Source: Christensenellaceae bacterium (GTDB lineage: Bacteria > Bacillota > Clostridia > Christensenellales > Aristaeellaceae). From it: a stretch of DNA of 50,800 nt. A model generated the notes under the pieces. The model saw only the letters and a list, made by a program, of their open reading frames with translations, searched no databases and was not told where the DNA came from. Below are positions 40,336 through 48,444 of the stretch, one piece after another; within the stretch, counting starts at the first letter, position 1; every line of letters begins with the position of its first letter. Made by a program: the position numbers and the translations under genes. The stretch covers positions 1 to 50,800 of the forward strand of contig JAAYRU010000028.1 of assembly GCA_012518615.1 (NCBI GenBank), written 5' to 3'.

Positions 40336-41616
40336 TTAGCGCGCGCTTAAATATCCAAAGCCGACTTCGCTGGTTGCGCCGGTTATGGCTTGCAGCTCTA
40401 CCTGTATGGTGCCATCCTCCGCCTTGTTTTTATCCCAGCCGCCGGCAATTATGCCAACATATGCTTCCGTGCCTATTACCTTATCCATCCTAGGCAGGGT
40501 TATTACTTCATTTGCATTGCCGCCTGTTACAAGCGCATCGCAGGAAGGGTCTGCATCGGCAAGGGACTGGGAAGAGCCGTCCCTGCCCGCAAATTCATCG
40601 GTTATTACTACTGTTTTTATGCCCTTATCGCTTATCTTGCGGCAGTTCATCATAAGGTCGGTATCGGGGTTGCCAAAGCCTTCTTCAGAAATTATTACGC
40701 CGTCAAGCTTTAAGTAGCCGCATATTTCTGCAGTACGGTCGGACGAGCGTATTTTATCCGCCAGATACACATTTTCGTTTGTTATAATCATAGCGCAGAA
40801 ATTTAAATCCTTGCCGTGACGCTTAAACAAATCATGCACTATGGGGTTATTTTGATGTACATATGTGGGGTTTTTATCGCAGGCGGAAACGCAGTTGCCG
40901 GATATTATTGCCCCGTCCATAACTTCGGTTGGAGATATAAGCGTGGGCAATGTCCTTTTAGCATCAACTCCGTATACATATGTATCATGCAGCAAGCCTT
41001 GGCTTTGGAGCATCTGAACATAGCCTACCCTTGGTAAATCCGGGTATTTTTCTATGCTTTCAAGCAGGGGCAAAAATTCGTAGGTTTCAATCGTTTCAGG
41101 CTCTAATTCTCTTGCAAGCTCCCCAAGGTATGCGGCAGCTCTTAGCCCTGCCATACGCACAGTATACTCATGTTCGTGCTGTACTACATCTTCCTTTGGG
41201 GTTATTACAAGCACTAGGTTGCAGGTTTTAGAAAAGGGAGTATATTCCGCACCGGGACCGCTCATATCTATTATGCCCTCTTGGAAGCCCACTATTTTAC
41301 CCGTGGTAACTACTGCTGCACCCTTTAATACATGCGTCCTTCCGGAGCCTGCTATATCCACCTTGCTAAGCACGCCGGGGAACATACCGCCCTTGCCATC
41401 CACCTTAACGCGCGGCTCAATAACATCTTTAACGGGGGTAATGCGGGTATTATCGCCCGGAAGGGCTATCGCAAAATTAAGGCCTAGTATATTTTCATCC
41501 TGCATTAGTACTTCGCTTAACTCTTCCTTTGATACATACAGAGTTGAGCCTTCTACATAGGAGCGCTCGGCAAACTTTATATTATCTATTGGGATATATC
41601 CAAGCTCAAGTTTCAT
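40336..41616 (-). CDS. grdE: Glycine reductase component B precursor (alpha and beta subunits)
   Basis: The 426-residue proprotein is cleaved between Asn241 and Cys242 (ISGNCVSACDKNP), and Cys242 becomes the pyruvoyl cofactor that binds the amino group of glycine. Counting from the ATG at 41616 gives exactly Cys242, as in Clostridium sticklandii, which supports this start over the GTG at 41625 that lies inside the Shine-Dalgarno AGGAGGTG. Together with GrdB it forms protein B, the substrate-specific part. The gene set (grdE/grdB, no grdF-I) points to glycine rather than sarcosine or betaine. Confidence 0.95.
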   Translation of the reverse strand: MKLELGYIPIDNIKFAERSYVEGSTLYVSKEELSEVLMQDENILGLNFAIALPGDNTRITPVKDVIEPRVKVDGKGGMFPGVLSKVDIAGSGRTHVLKGAAVVTTGKIVGFQEGIIDMSGPGAEYTPFSKTCNLVLVITPKEDVVQHEHEYTVRMAGLRAAAYLGELARELEPETIETYEFLPLLESIEKYPDLPRVGYVQMLQSQGLLHDTYVYGVDAKRTLPTLISPTEVMDGAIISGNCVSACDKNPTYVHQNNPIVHDLFKRHGKDLNFCAMIITNENVYLADKIRSSDRTAEICGYLKLDGVIISEEGFGNPDTDLMMNCRKISDKGIKTVVITDEFAGRDGSSQSLADADPSCDALVTGGNANEVITLPRMDKVIGTEAYVGIIAGGWDKNKAEDGTIQVELQAITGATSEVGFGYLSAR

Positions 41617-42010
41617 ATTTTGCACCTCCTGATTGTGTTATTGTATATTGTCTATCCTGTAAGCGGCTTTCCACCGCAGACTGTATAAGGCTTAAATCTA
41701 TAAGCTGAAAATCCTCATCATGGTTTTCGATAAAATTTCTTTGAGGGAGAGCTTTATACTTATCAATAGCGTTTTCTATAAGCAGTACGGACTGCATATC
41801 ATAAGCCCCCTTATTTTTGCTCACACATACGGAGCGTATGGGGCTTTCATAAGGCTTTACAGAGCCTGCAAGCGGGTGGCTTAATAGCTTATGCCCCTTG
41901 TGCAACATATCCCTAACTGAAATAAGCACATCCATAGCGCTGCCGTCAACAAACACGCAACTGTCGCCAAAAGCAGCCTCTACCATGGGGTTGTTGCTTA
42001 CTATCAGCAC
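41606..42010 (-). CDS. grdX: GrdX family protein
   Basis: The 134-residue protein matches the small GrdX family that precedes glycine reductase genes: MLIVSNNPMVEA at the start, VLISVRDMLHKGHKLLSHPLAGS, and VSKNKGAYDMQSVLLIENAID. The function is unknown. It is cytoplasmic, with no known catalytic motif. The start is GTG at 42010 behind AAGGAGGG, about 40 bases after a strong promoter. It overlaps the grdE start by 11 bases, so it is part of the operon. Confidence 0.9.
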   Translation of the reverse strand: MLIVSNNPMVEAAFGDSCVFVDGSAMDVLISVRDMLHKGHKLLSHPLAGSVKPYESPIRSVCVSKNKGAYDMQSVLLIENAIDKYKALPQRNFIENHDEDFQLIDLSLIQSAVESRLQDRQYTITQSGGAKYET

Positions 42011-42056
42011 TGCTGCCCTCCTTCACCCTTAATACACAAATTTATCTTTCACCGCT

Positions 42057-42085
42057 ATAATACATTAACTTATGCAAAAATACAA
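42057..42085 (-). promoter_or_regulatory. Sigma-A promoter of the glycine reductase operon
   Basis: On the minus strand TTGTAT (42085-42080) and TATTAT (42062-42057) are spaced 17 bases. The leader to grdX is only about 40 bases, too short for a glycine riboswitch. Confidence 0.75.
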
Positions 42086-42148
42086 GTGGTTTTGCCCCAT
42101 ATTGTAAAGCTTTATAGTGGGTTCACAATAAAATTTATAACTGCCAAA

Positions 42149-42808
42149 TTATATATTTATTACATCTATCACCCTAAGGGTATCGCAATCAACTGTAAAA
42201 ATAATCTCCATGCCTGCAAAATAAAAGCCGTATTGCCTGCCGTCCTTATGGTATGAAGGGCGAGGGTCTTCCTCAAGTATTTTTATAAGTGCGGATTGTT
42301 TATCCGCAGGTACTTTACAAAGCAGACTTTCTTCTATTTCAACATTAAGTTTGTGTATAATATTAGGGAAAGTAGCGGAATTAATAATATCGGTTTTTAT
42401 ATACGGCTTAATATCTATAATAGGGGTTTTGTTTACCATATCCACGCCTGAAACTATTATGATAGGGCTTTCTTCGCATTCAAATATAATTTCCTCAATT
42501 TTTACGGCAGACATGCCTATGCTGTTTGGTCTAAAGGGGGCTCTTGTAGCAAACACTCCTCTTCGCTTGTTGCCCCCAAGGCGGGGCGGGCGCACTGTTG
42601 CGCTGTAGCCTGCATTTATATTTTCTGAAAATATCCACAATAGCCAAATATGGGAGAATTTCTCAAGCCCCCTTAGCATGTTAATATCCCTAAAGGGTTT
42701 TTCAAATACTATTTTTCCCATAAGTTCGCCTATGCCATGCTGCCTTGGCACGCCGAATTTACTATGAAAATCGGTATATATATGGGCTATGGGCGTAATT
42801 TTATGCAA
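42149..42808 (-). CDS. trmO: tRNA t6A37 methyltransferase TrmO-like
   Basis: This is a protein of about 219 residues with the TrmO/YaeB signature: GVPRQHG near the N-terminus, GKIVFEKPFRDINMLRGLE, FSHIWLLWIF, then VRPPRLGG and FATRAPFRPNSIGMS. Members use S-adenosylmethionine to methylate N6-threonylcarbamoyladenosine at position 37 of some tRNAs. The start is uncertain: TTG at 42808 gives the family-typical N-terminus HKITPIAHIYTDF, while a TTG at 42847 would overlap the upstream transporter gene by 38 bases; neither has a good ribosome binding site, and coupling to the upstream stop codon at 42810 is likely. Confidence 0.87.
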   Translation of the reverse strand: MHKITPIAHIYTDFHSKFGVPRQHGIGELMGKIVFEKPFRDINMLRGLEKFSHIWLLWIFSENINAGYSATVRPPRLGGNKRRGVFATRAPFRPNSIGMSAVKIEEIIFECEESPIIIVSGVDMVNKTPIIDIKPYIKTDIINSATFPNIIHKLNVEIEESLLCKVPADKQSALIKILEEDPRPSYHKDGRQYGFYFAGMEIIFTVDCDTLRVIDVINI

Positions 42809-42809
42809 T

Positions 42810-43346
42810 TTATTTAAGTATACCGCTGCGCTCTGTCGCAAGCACAACAGGCGGTACTATTAGTATATGCAGCACTATACCCGGTATGCCGCTTAGCACT
42901 GTGGCGTTTATGAATGCATCAAATGTATAGCTCTGACTTTTTAGCATAAGCAACACATACATAGCAGCCCCAAATACTATTCTGCCTAAAATCATAGCTA
43001 TTATAAGGGTTATATACACATTTTGAGTAAGCTCCATATGCTTTTTGGATAATTTATATATAAGCCCTGCTACTATGCCATATGCGCAAAGCTCAAACGC
43101 CATAGCTATTGCCACGGGATAAAGCGGGGGCATTCCGAATATTAGGTTGCGAAGCAGCGGAGCTATCGCGCCCACCAACCCGCCATATAAAGGACCCGCC
43201 AAAAAAGCGCATATATATACAGGTATATGCATGGGCGACAGCATACTGCCTATTGTAGGTATCTGCGCTGTTAATAAAGGCAGCAACATACACAGCGCAA
43301 GGCATACCGCGGCTATGGTTAATTTCTGTGTTTGTTTGGGAGACAT
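42810..43346 (-). CDS. ECF transporter S component
   Basis: This is a very hydrophobic 178-residue protein with about five to six membrane helices, a short basic N-terminus (MSPKQTQKLTIAAVCLAL) and the HIPVYICAFLAGPLYGGLVGAI region typical of substrate-binding S components of energy-coupling-factor vitamin importers. It captures a vitamin or cofactor precursor and uses a shared ECF ATPase/T module, which is not in this window. The substrate is not readable and no riboswitch precedes it (leader about 57 bases). AAGGAGG precedes the ATG. Confidence 0.85.
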   Translation of the reverse strand: MSPKQTQKLTIAAVCLALCMLLPLLTAQIPTIGSMLSPMHIPVYICAFLAGPLYGGLVGAIAPLLRNLIFGMPPLYPVAIAMAFELCAYGIVAGLIYKLSKKHMELTQNVYITLIIAMILGRIVFGAAMYVLLMLKSQSYTFDAFINATVLSGIPGIVLHILIVPPVVLATERSGILK

Positions 43347-43409
43347 ATTTCCTCCTTATAATAAAGCTTTTTAGGGCTTATTCCCTAAGCAATTCATGCT
43401 TGTGGAAGA

Positions 43410-43438
43410 ATTGTACCAAAGCTCTGTTTCTCTGTCAA
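43410..43438 (-). promoter_or_regulatory. Sigma-A promoter of the ECF-trmO pair
   Basis: On the minus strand TTGACA (43438-43433) and TACAAT (43415-43410) are spaced 17 bases. Confidence 0.8.
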
Positions 43439-43477
43439 AAAGCGAGACTTGTTATGCTATTTAAAGCGATTCACGGT

Positions 43478-43506
43478 TTGACCTTATATACATTCTATGA
43501 TACTTT
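43478..43506 (+). promoter_or_regulatory. Promoter of the alpha-mannosidase gene
   Basis: TTGACC (43478-43483) and TACTTT (43501-43506) are spaced 17 bases, 33 bases upstream of the ATG. The -10 is weak, so activation may be needed. Confidence 0.55.
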
Positions 43507-43539
43507 TAGCACAACATAATTATTTACTGAGGTGCGAAT

Positions 43540-46500
43540 ATGAAATCGGAAACACATGGGCAAATTGCTCATTTACTTAAAGCCTTGGAGAGAGATTTTT
43601 ATCATCCCCTTGGCGAAATAGATTTTTGCGGCTTTGTAACTAAGGATTTATTATCCATTGATAAAGCTCAATCCTTAGATAAAAAACCCATGCCAAAGGG
43701 CTATAACTGGGGCAAGCCCGAAGAATACTGCTGGCTTTTTTCAAGCTTTACTCTGCCGGATAGCGCAAAAGAAGAGCGTATAGTGTTAGAACTAAACACA
43801 GGCTGGGAAAGCACTGTTTATTTAAACGGCAAACCCTTTGGCACTGTACGCGGAGGCGATATAAGATACCCTCACCACTATTTAGTAGACCAAACTATAG
43901 TACACTCTGCAAAGGGCGATGAGCGCTTTGAAATAGCTCTTGAAACATACAGCGGAACGCTGCTGCCCCTATCCCCAAGCGGAAAACGAGCTTCCGGCTA
44001 TGTTTTCCCTGATGTGGGCGTACCCATGGATTGCCCCTACCCCGCAATAATAGGCGAAAACACATACGGCATATGGAATGAGGAAGCGTATCAACTATGG
44101 CTTGACATAGGTATGCTGTACGATATACACGAAACACAACCTGAAAGCTCCTTTTTCAAGGAGAAAATTAATTATAAACTTTGTGAGCTGCTGGATAAAT
44201 TCGACATAGAAAAGCCGTTGCATGAGCGCAGAAAAACATATATAGAAATGCGCGAATTTCTATCAGAATTGATGAGCGCAAAAAACGGCACATATGCTCC
44301 TAGTATGAGCGTTATTGCAAACTCCCACATAGATGTAGCTTGGCTATGGCCACTAGAGGAAACCGTACGCAAGGTGGCGCGCACATTTGCACAGCAGTTA
44401 AGGTTGCTTGATGAATACCCCGAAGCGCAATTTTTACAGAGCCAAGCTATACTTTACGAAATTTGCCGCATATATTATCCCAAGCTTTTTGACAAAATAG
44501 TAGAGGCAATAAAAAAAGGCAGTTGGATAGTTGAAGGAGCCATGTGGGTTGAGCCTGATACCAACCTCGCCGGGGGAGAAGCCTTAATAAGGCAGATAAT
44601 GTACGGCAAGGAATATTTTAAAAAGTATTTTGATAAGGATTGTAAAGTAGCTTGGCTGCCCGATTCCTTCGGCTATTCGGGCGCGCTCCCGCAGATACTT
44701 AATAAATGCGGCATAGAAGGGCTTACTACACAAAAAATATTCTGGACATATAATGACGCTGCCGCCTTCCCCTACCACAGCTTTATGTGGAAGGGTATAG
44801 ACGGCACGGAAGTTGACTGCTATCTGCACATGCAGTATGAATCCTTTGTAGACGCAAAAACCCTTAATACCCGCTGGAAAGATAGGCTGAATAAGGACGG
44901 CACTGGCGAATTTTATCTGCCATTTGGCTATGGAGATGGCGGCGGAGGTCCCACAAGGGATGATTATGAGCAAATACGCAGGGAAAAGGACATACAGGGC
45001 GTGCCTAAGCTTAGCTATGAGTGCCCTGAGCATTTCTTTACCCGCCGCAAGGATATTAATAAACCTACATATTTTGGAGAGCTATATTTCCAGTGCCACA
45101 GGGGGACATATACAGCCCAAGCAGAGATAAAACGCAGCAACCGCCTATGTGAAAACGGCGTGCGCGCGCTTGAAATACTTTCAACAATTGCAAATAAAAG
45201 CAAAAATACTCCTTACCCACAAGAAGAAATACTCAATATATGGAAAATTATACTGCTTAACCAGTTCCACGACATATTGCCCGGAAGCTCTATATACGAG
45301 GTGAATAGAAGAGCGCTAGAAATGTACGACGATGCTCTTAAAAAAATAGATAATGGCATTAACCATGCAATAAAACATCTGTGCGATAGAGGCGATGGAG
45401 CAACGCTTATAAATACACTAAGCGTAGCTGTAAATAGGGTTGTGGAGCTTGATAGCAGATTTAGCTATGGAGCAGCCACGCTTGATGGCAAGGCTATTCC
45501 ACACACAGTATCAGGCGACAAAACGCTTGCGCTTGTAAACATTCCCCCAATGGGTATTACAAGCATAATACCAAAAAAACAAGACAACACTTATACTCCT
45601 GTAAGTATAAAAGAAACGCCTGAAGGCTACGAAATATCAAACGAATGTGTTGTTGCCAGCATATCAAAAGAAGGTCTGCTATTATCTTTTAAGGATAAAA
45701 AAACAGGGGTAAACTATGTGGGCTCAGCCTCAAACAAATTCTGCTTTTACAGGGATGTTCCAAGAGCTTATGAAGCTTGGGATATAGACAGCCAAGTGCC
45801 TCAGCGAATAATTGAACCCAAAATAAAAACAAAGGCAACTGTAATATTAAAAGAAGGCATACGAGCCTCTATAAAGTTTGAACATGAAGTATTGTCATCT
45901 AGTATAGAGCAGGTAATAAGCCTAGATTCTGGCAAAAAACGCTTAGATTTCAACACCGCTGTACATTGGAATGAAAAACATAAGCTACTAAAAGTAGCAT
46001 TTGATACAGGAATAACAAGCGATGAGGCAGCAAACCAAATACAGTTCGGCTATATAATGAGACCTACTCATGCATCAAGGCAGTTTGACGCAGACAGATT
46101 TGAAGTATGCAACCACAGCTACACTGCGCTTTTTGACTCTACCCATGGAGCGGCAGTACTAAACGACTGTAAATACGGAGTTAGCAACAGTGGAAGCTCT
46201 ATAAAGCTTACGCTTTTAAAGGGCGCAACCAACCCCGACCCCTATGCGGATAAGGGCATACACCGCTTTAAATATGCCTACTACATATGGGAGGGCGCGT
46301 TCTCAAATTCAAACATAGTACATGAGGCGGGCGAAATTAATAACCCCGTATACATAAGAGAAGGCATTGCAAAAGAGCAATCATTCTTTAGCGTAGACAA
46401 CCCAGCCATAGTAATTGAAACGGTAAAACTGGCTGAGGATAACAGCGGAGATATTATTTTAAGGCTATACGAAAGTATGCAGGGCACAAGACAGACTAAG

Positions 46501-46644
46501 CTATCAACATGCTACAAAATAAAGCAAGCATGGCTATGCTCCATGCTTGAAGAAAAAGAGAAAGAGCTGCATGTAGAAAACAGCTCAATCCATTTAAATT
46601 TTAAGGCTTTTGAAATTATTACTATGCGCCTAAAATGCGAGTAG
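43540..46644 (+). CDS. Alpha-mannosidase, glycoside hydrolase family 38
   Basis: The 1034-residue protein has no signal peptide, so it acts in the cytoplasm. An N-terminal beta-sandwich-like region (about 1-240) precedes the GH38 catalytic domain: NSHIDVAWLWPLEETVRKVA with the zinc-binding His-Asp pair, VEGAMWVEPDTNLAGGEALI and WLPDSFGYSGALPQIL with the nucleophile Asp. The central helical domain (LLNQFHDILPGSSIYEV) and C-terminal beta domains follow. It hydrolyses alpha-mannosides brought into the cell. It is divergent from the ECF gene and convergent with a sugar importer operon, whose last stop codon lies three bases away, which suggests that this importer supplies manno-oligosaccharides. 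Confidence 0.95.
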   Translation: MKSETHGQIAHLLKALERDFYHPLGEIDFCGFVTKDLLSIDKAQSLDKKPMPKGYNWGKPEEYCWLFSSFTLPDSAKEERIVLELNTGWESTVYLNGKPFGTVRGGDIRYPHHYLVDQTIVHSAKGDERFEIALETYSGTLLPLSPSGKRASGYVFPDVGVPMDCPYPAIIGENTYGIWNEEAYQLWLDIGMLYDIHETQPESSFFKEKINYKLCELLDKFDIEKPLHERRKTYIEMREFLSELMSAKNGTYAPSMSVIANSHIDVAWLWPLEETVRKVARTFAQQLRLLDEYPEAQFLQSQAILYEICRIYYPKLFDKIVEAIKKGSWIVEGAMWVEPDTNLAGGEALIRQIMYGKEYFKKYFDKDCKVAWLPDSFGYSGALPQILNKCGIEGLTTQKIFWTYNDAAAFPYHSFMWKGIDGTEVDCYLHMQYESFVDAKTLNTRWKDRLNKDGTGEFYLPFGYGDGGGGPTRDDYEQIRREKDIQGVPKLSYECPEHFFTRRKDINKPTYFGELYFQCHRGTYTAQAEIKRSNRLCENGVRALEILSTIANKSKNTPYPQEEILNIWKIILLNQFHDILPGSSIYEVNRRALEMYDDALKKIDNGINHAIKHLCDRGDGATLINTLSVAVNRVVELDSRFSYGAATLDGKAIPHTVSGDKTLALVNIPPMGITSIIPKKQDNTYTPVSIKETPEGYEISNECVVASISKEGLLLSFKDKKTGVNYVGSASNKFCFYRDVPRAYEAWDIDSQVPQRIIEPKIKTKATVILKEGIRASIKFEHEVLSSSIEQVISLDSGKKRLDFNTAVHWNEKHKLLKVAFDTGITSDEAANQIQFGYIMRPTHASRQFDADRFEVCNHSYTALFDSTHGAAVLNDCKYGVSNSGSSIKLTLLKGATNPDPYADKGIHRFKYAYYIWEGAFSNSNIVHEAGEINNPVYIREGIAKEQSFFSVDNPAIVIETVKLAEDNSGDIILRLYESMQGTRQTKLSTCYKIKQAWLCSMLEEKEKELHVENSSIHLNFKAFEIITMRLKCE

Positions 46645-46647
46645 TAA

Positions 46648-47493
46648 TTATCCCTTTACTCCGCCTTCTGTAAGCCCAGCCACTATATATTTTTGACCTA
46701 TTCCGAATATAACCATAGTGGGAAGTAGCGATACAACTATACCTGCGCTCATAAGGTCCCAGCTGACGCCCGCCTTTGATATAAAGGAGTTTAGCGCGAC
46801 CGGCACAGTATACTTTGAAGATTTATTTATGAGCATTACCGCAAGGAAAAGCTCATTCCATATGTTTACAAAGGCAAAGCAGAATATAGCCGCAATACCG
46901 GGAAGCGTAAGCGGCAATACAACATATACTATGGATTGCAGCATATTGCAGCCGTCTATTTTCGCGGCTTCCTCAAGGCTTACGGGAATCCTGTCAAAAA
47001 AGCTCCTTGACATAAGCGTGCTGAACGCAATAACCGTCGCTACATATATGCTCGCAAGCACGGGTAAATTATCCACCAGCTTAAGCTTGGAGAAGAACAT
47101 AAACAGCGGCAACATTATCATAAACGATGGCACTGTCTGGGTGAAATAGAGCAATAACTCAGTCCAGCCTTTAAGTTTCTTCTGCCTGAATCTGGATAGC
47201 GCAAAGCCGCCCATTACCGATAGTATCATAGCAACAAGCGATGATGATAATGTAACAGACATTGAGTTTATGAAGTACTGCTTGAAATTGCTATAGGTAA
47301 ACAGCCTTGTATACGCATCGAATGTGGGGTTTTTAGGCCAGTATACAAGCGGGATGCTGTATAGCTCTTCGCCTGTTTTTATGCTGGTTATAAATATCCA
47401 AAACAGCGGAAGTATAGCAAACAGCAGGAACAGTATCAAGATAAACACCCTGAATACATTATATGATATAGCTCTAATCTTTTTTGTACTCAT
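46648..47493 (-). CDS. Sugar ABC importer permease, MalG type
   Basis: The 281-residue protein has six membrane helices, the first at about 13-33, the EAA loop PVSLEEAAKIDGCNMLQSIV and the C-terminal KYIVAGLTEGGVKG. It forms the channel with the permease encoded directly upstream, with which it overlaps by ATGA. No ATPase gene follows, and the mannosidase gene ends three bases beyond its stop on the other strand without a terminator in between. Confidence 0.94.
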   Translation of the reverse strand: MSTKKIRAISYNVFRVFILILFLLFAILPLFWIFITSIKTGEELYSIPLVYWPKNPTFDAYTRLFTYSNFKQYFINSMSVTLSSSLVAMILSVMGGFALSRFRQKKLKGWTELLLYFTQTVPSFMIMLPLFMFFSKLKLVDNLPVLASIYVATVIAFSTLMSRSFFDRIPVSLEEAAKIDGCNMLQSIVYVVLPLTLPGIAAIFCFAFVNIWNELFLAVMLINKSSKYTVPVALNSFISKAGVSWDLMSAGIVVSLLPTMVIFGIGQKYIVAGLTEGGVKG

Positions 47494-48374
47494 AGCATAT
47501 TATCCTCCGAAGCCTTCGTAAGCTTAAGATAAGCTATCGAATAGCTTAGCAGCAGCACCATAATAATCACGCCGTAGGCGGAGGCTTGACCATAATCAAA
47601 CTCCTTATATACCTTGTTTATCATCATAGTGCCTAGTATATGCGTCCTATTTACAGGTCCGCCATTTGTCATGGCGTAGATTAAATCGGGGAAGTTTACT
47701 ATCCACATGCTCCTAAGCAATACCGTGCTTACAATAGTAGGCTTTATGTACGGTATTGTAACATGAAATAGTTTCTGCGCCGAGCCGCAGCCGTCAAGCG
47801 TTGCGGCTTCATATAAATCACTAGGTACTGATTGCAGCGCAGCAAGCAGCATAATGCCAAAATAGGGTATGCCGTACCACACATTGGCGGTTATTACGCT
47901 GTACATCGCTATATCCGGGTTAGAAAGCCAGCCTATGTTTTCACTTATTATACCCGCCTTCATAAGAAGGTCGTTTATAACTCCAAACTGTCCGTTAAAT
48001 AGCCAAGACCATATAAGACCTATGGAAAAACCGCATAGAGCCCAAGGGTAAAACACAAAACCGCAGTATACGCTTCTCCCCTTGAATGGGTCCCTTAGCA
48101 TCATCGCCAACAAAAATCCCAGCAAGAATTGAAACATAAGCGATAGAACAGTCCATTTTATGGTGTTCATAAGTATCATTACGAAGCTTACATTTTTGTT
48201 GTCGATTATAGCCTTGAAATTATCAAAACCTATAAATCTTATATCTTTAAGGTTGAACAGGTTATAGTTTTGAAAGGCGATTATTCCGCCCTTCATAAGC
48301 GGATAAAAAATGAAAAACGCAACGACGGCGATAACCGGGAGTACCATTAGGAGATACCATTTATTAGCTTTCAT
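47490..48374 (-). CDS. Sugar ABC importer permease, MalF type
   Basis: The 294-residue protein has six membrane helices, beginning WYLLMVLPVIAVVAFFIFYP, and the EAA loop SDLYEAATLDGCGSAQKLF. It is of normal family length. It is separated from the upstream binding-protein gene by a 70-base gap that holds a hairpin with terminator features. GAGGGAG precedes the ATG. Confidence 0.94.
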   Translation of the reverse strand: MKANKWYLLMVLPVIAVVAFFIFYPLMKGGIIAFQNYNLFNLKDIRFIGFDNFKAIIDNKNVSFVMILMNTIKWTVLSLMFQFLLGFLLAMMLRDPFKGRSVYCGFVFYPWALCGFSIGLIWSWLFNGQFGVINDLLMKAGIISENIGWLSNPDIAMYSVITANVWYGIPYFGIMLLAALQSVPSDLYEAATLDGCGSAQKLFHVTIPYIKPTIVSTVLLRSMWIVNFPDLIYAMTNGGPVNRTHILGTMMINKVYKEFDYGQASAYGVIIMVLLLSYSIAYLKLTKASEDNML

Positions 48375-48403
48375 AATTCTCCCTCACAATCGTTAGGTTA
48401 GTG

Positions 48404-48433
48404 TAAAATTAGGGGCGGCAAAAAAGCCGCCCC
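48404..48433 (-). terminator. Terminator-like hairpin between binding-protein and permease genes
   Basis: On the minus strand GGGGCGGC / GCCGCCCC form a perfect 8-bp stem (48433-48412) with a T6 loop, followed by TAATTTT. As in the other two importer operons of the window, it follows the binding-protein gene. Confidence 0.75.
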
Positions 48434-48444
48434 ATGTTTAATTA

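Noticed and set aside
42011-42148. Glycine riboswitch upstream of the grd operon
   Set aside because: The promoter leaves a leader of about 40 bases and no tandem aptamer motif is visible.
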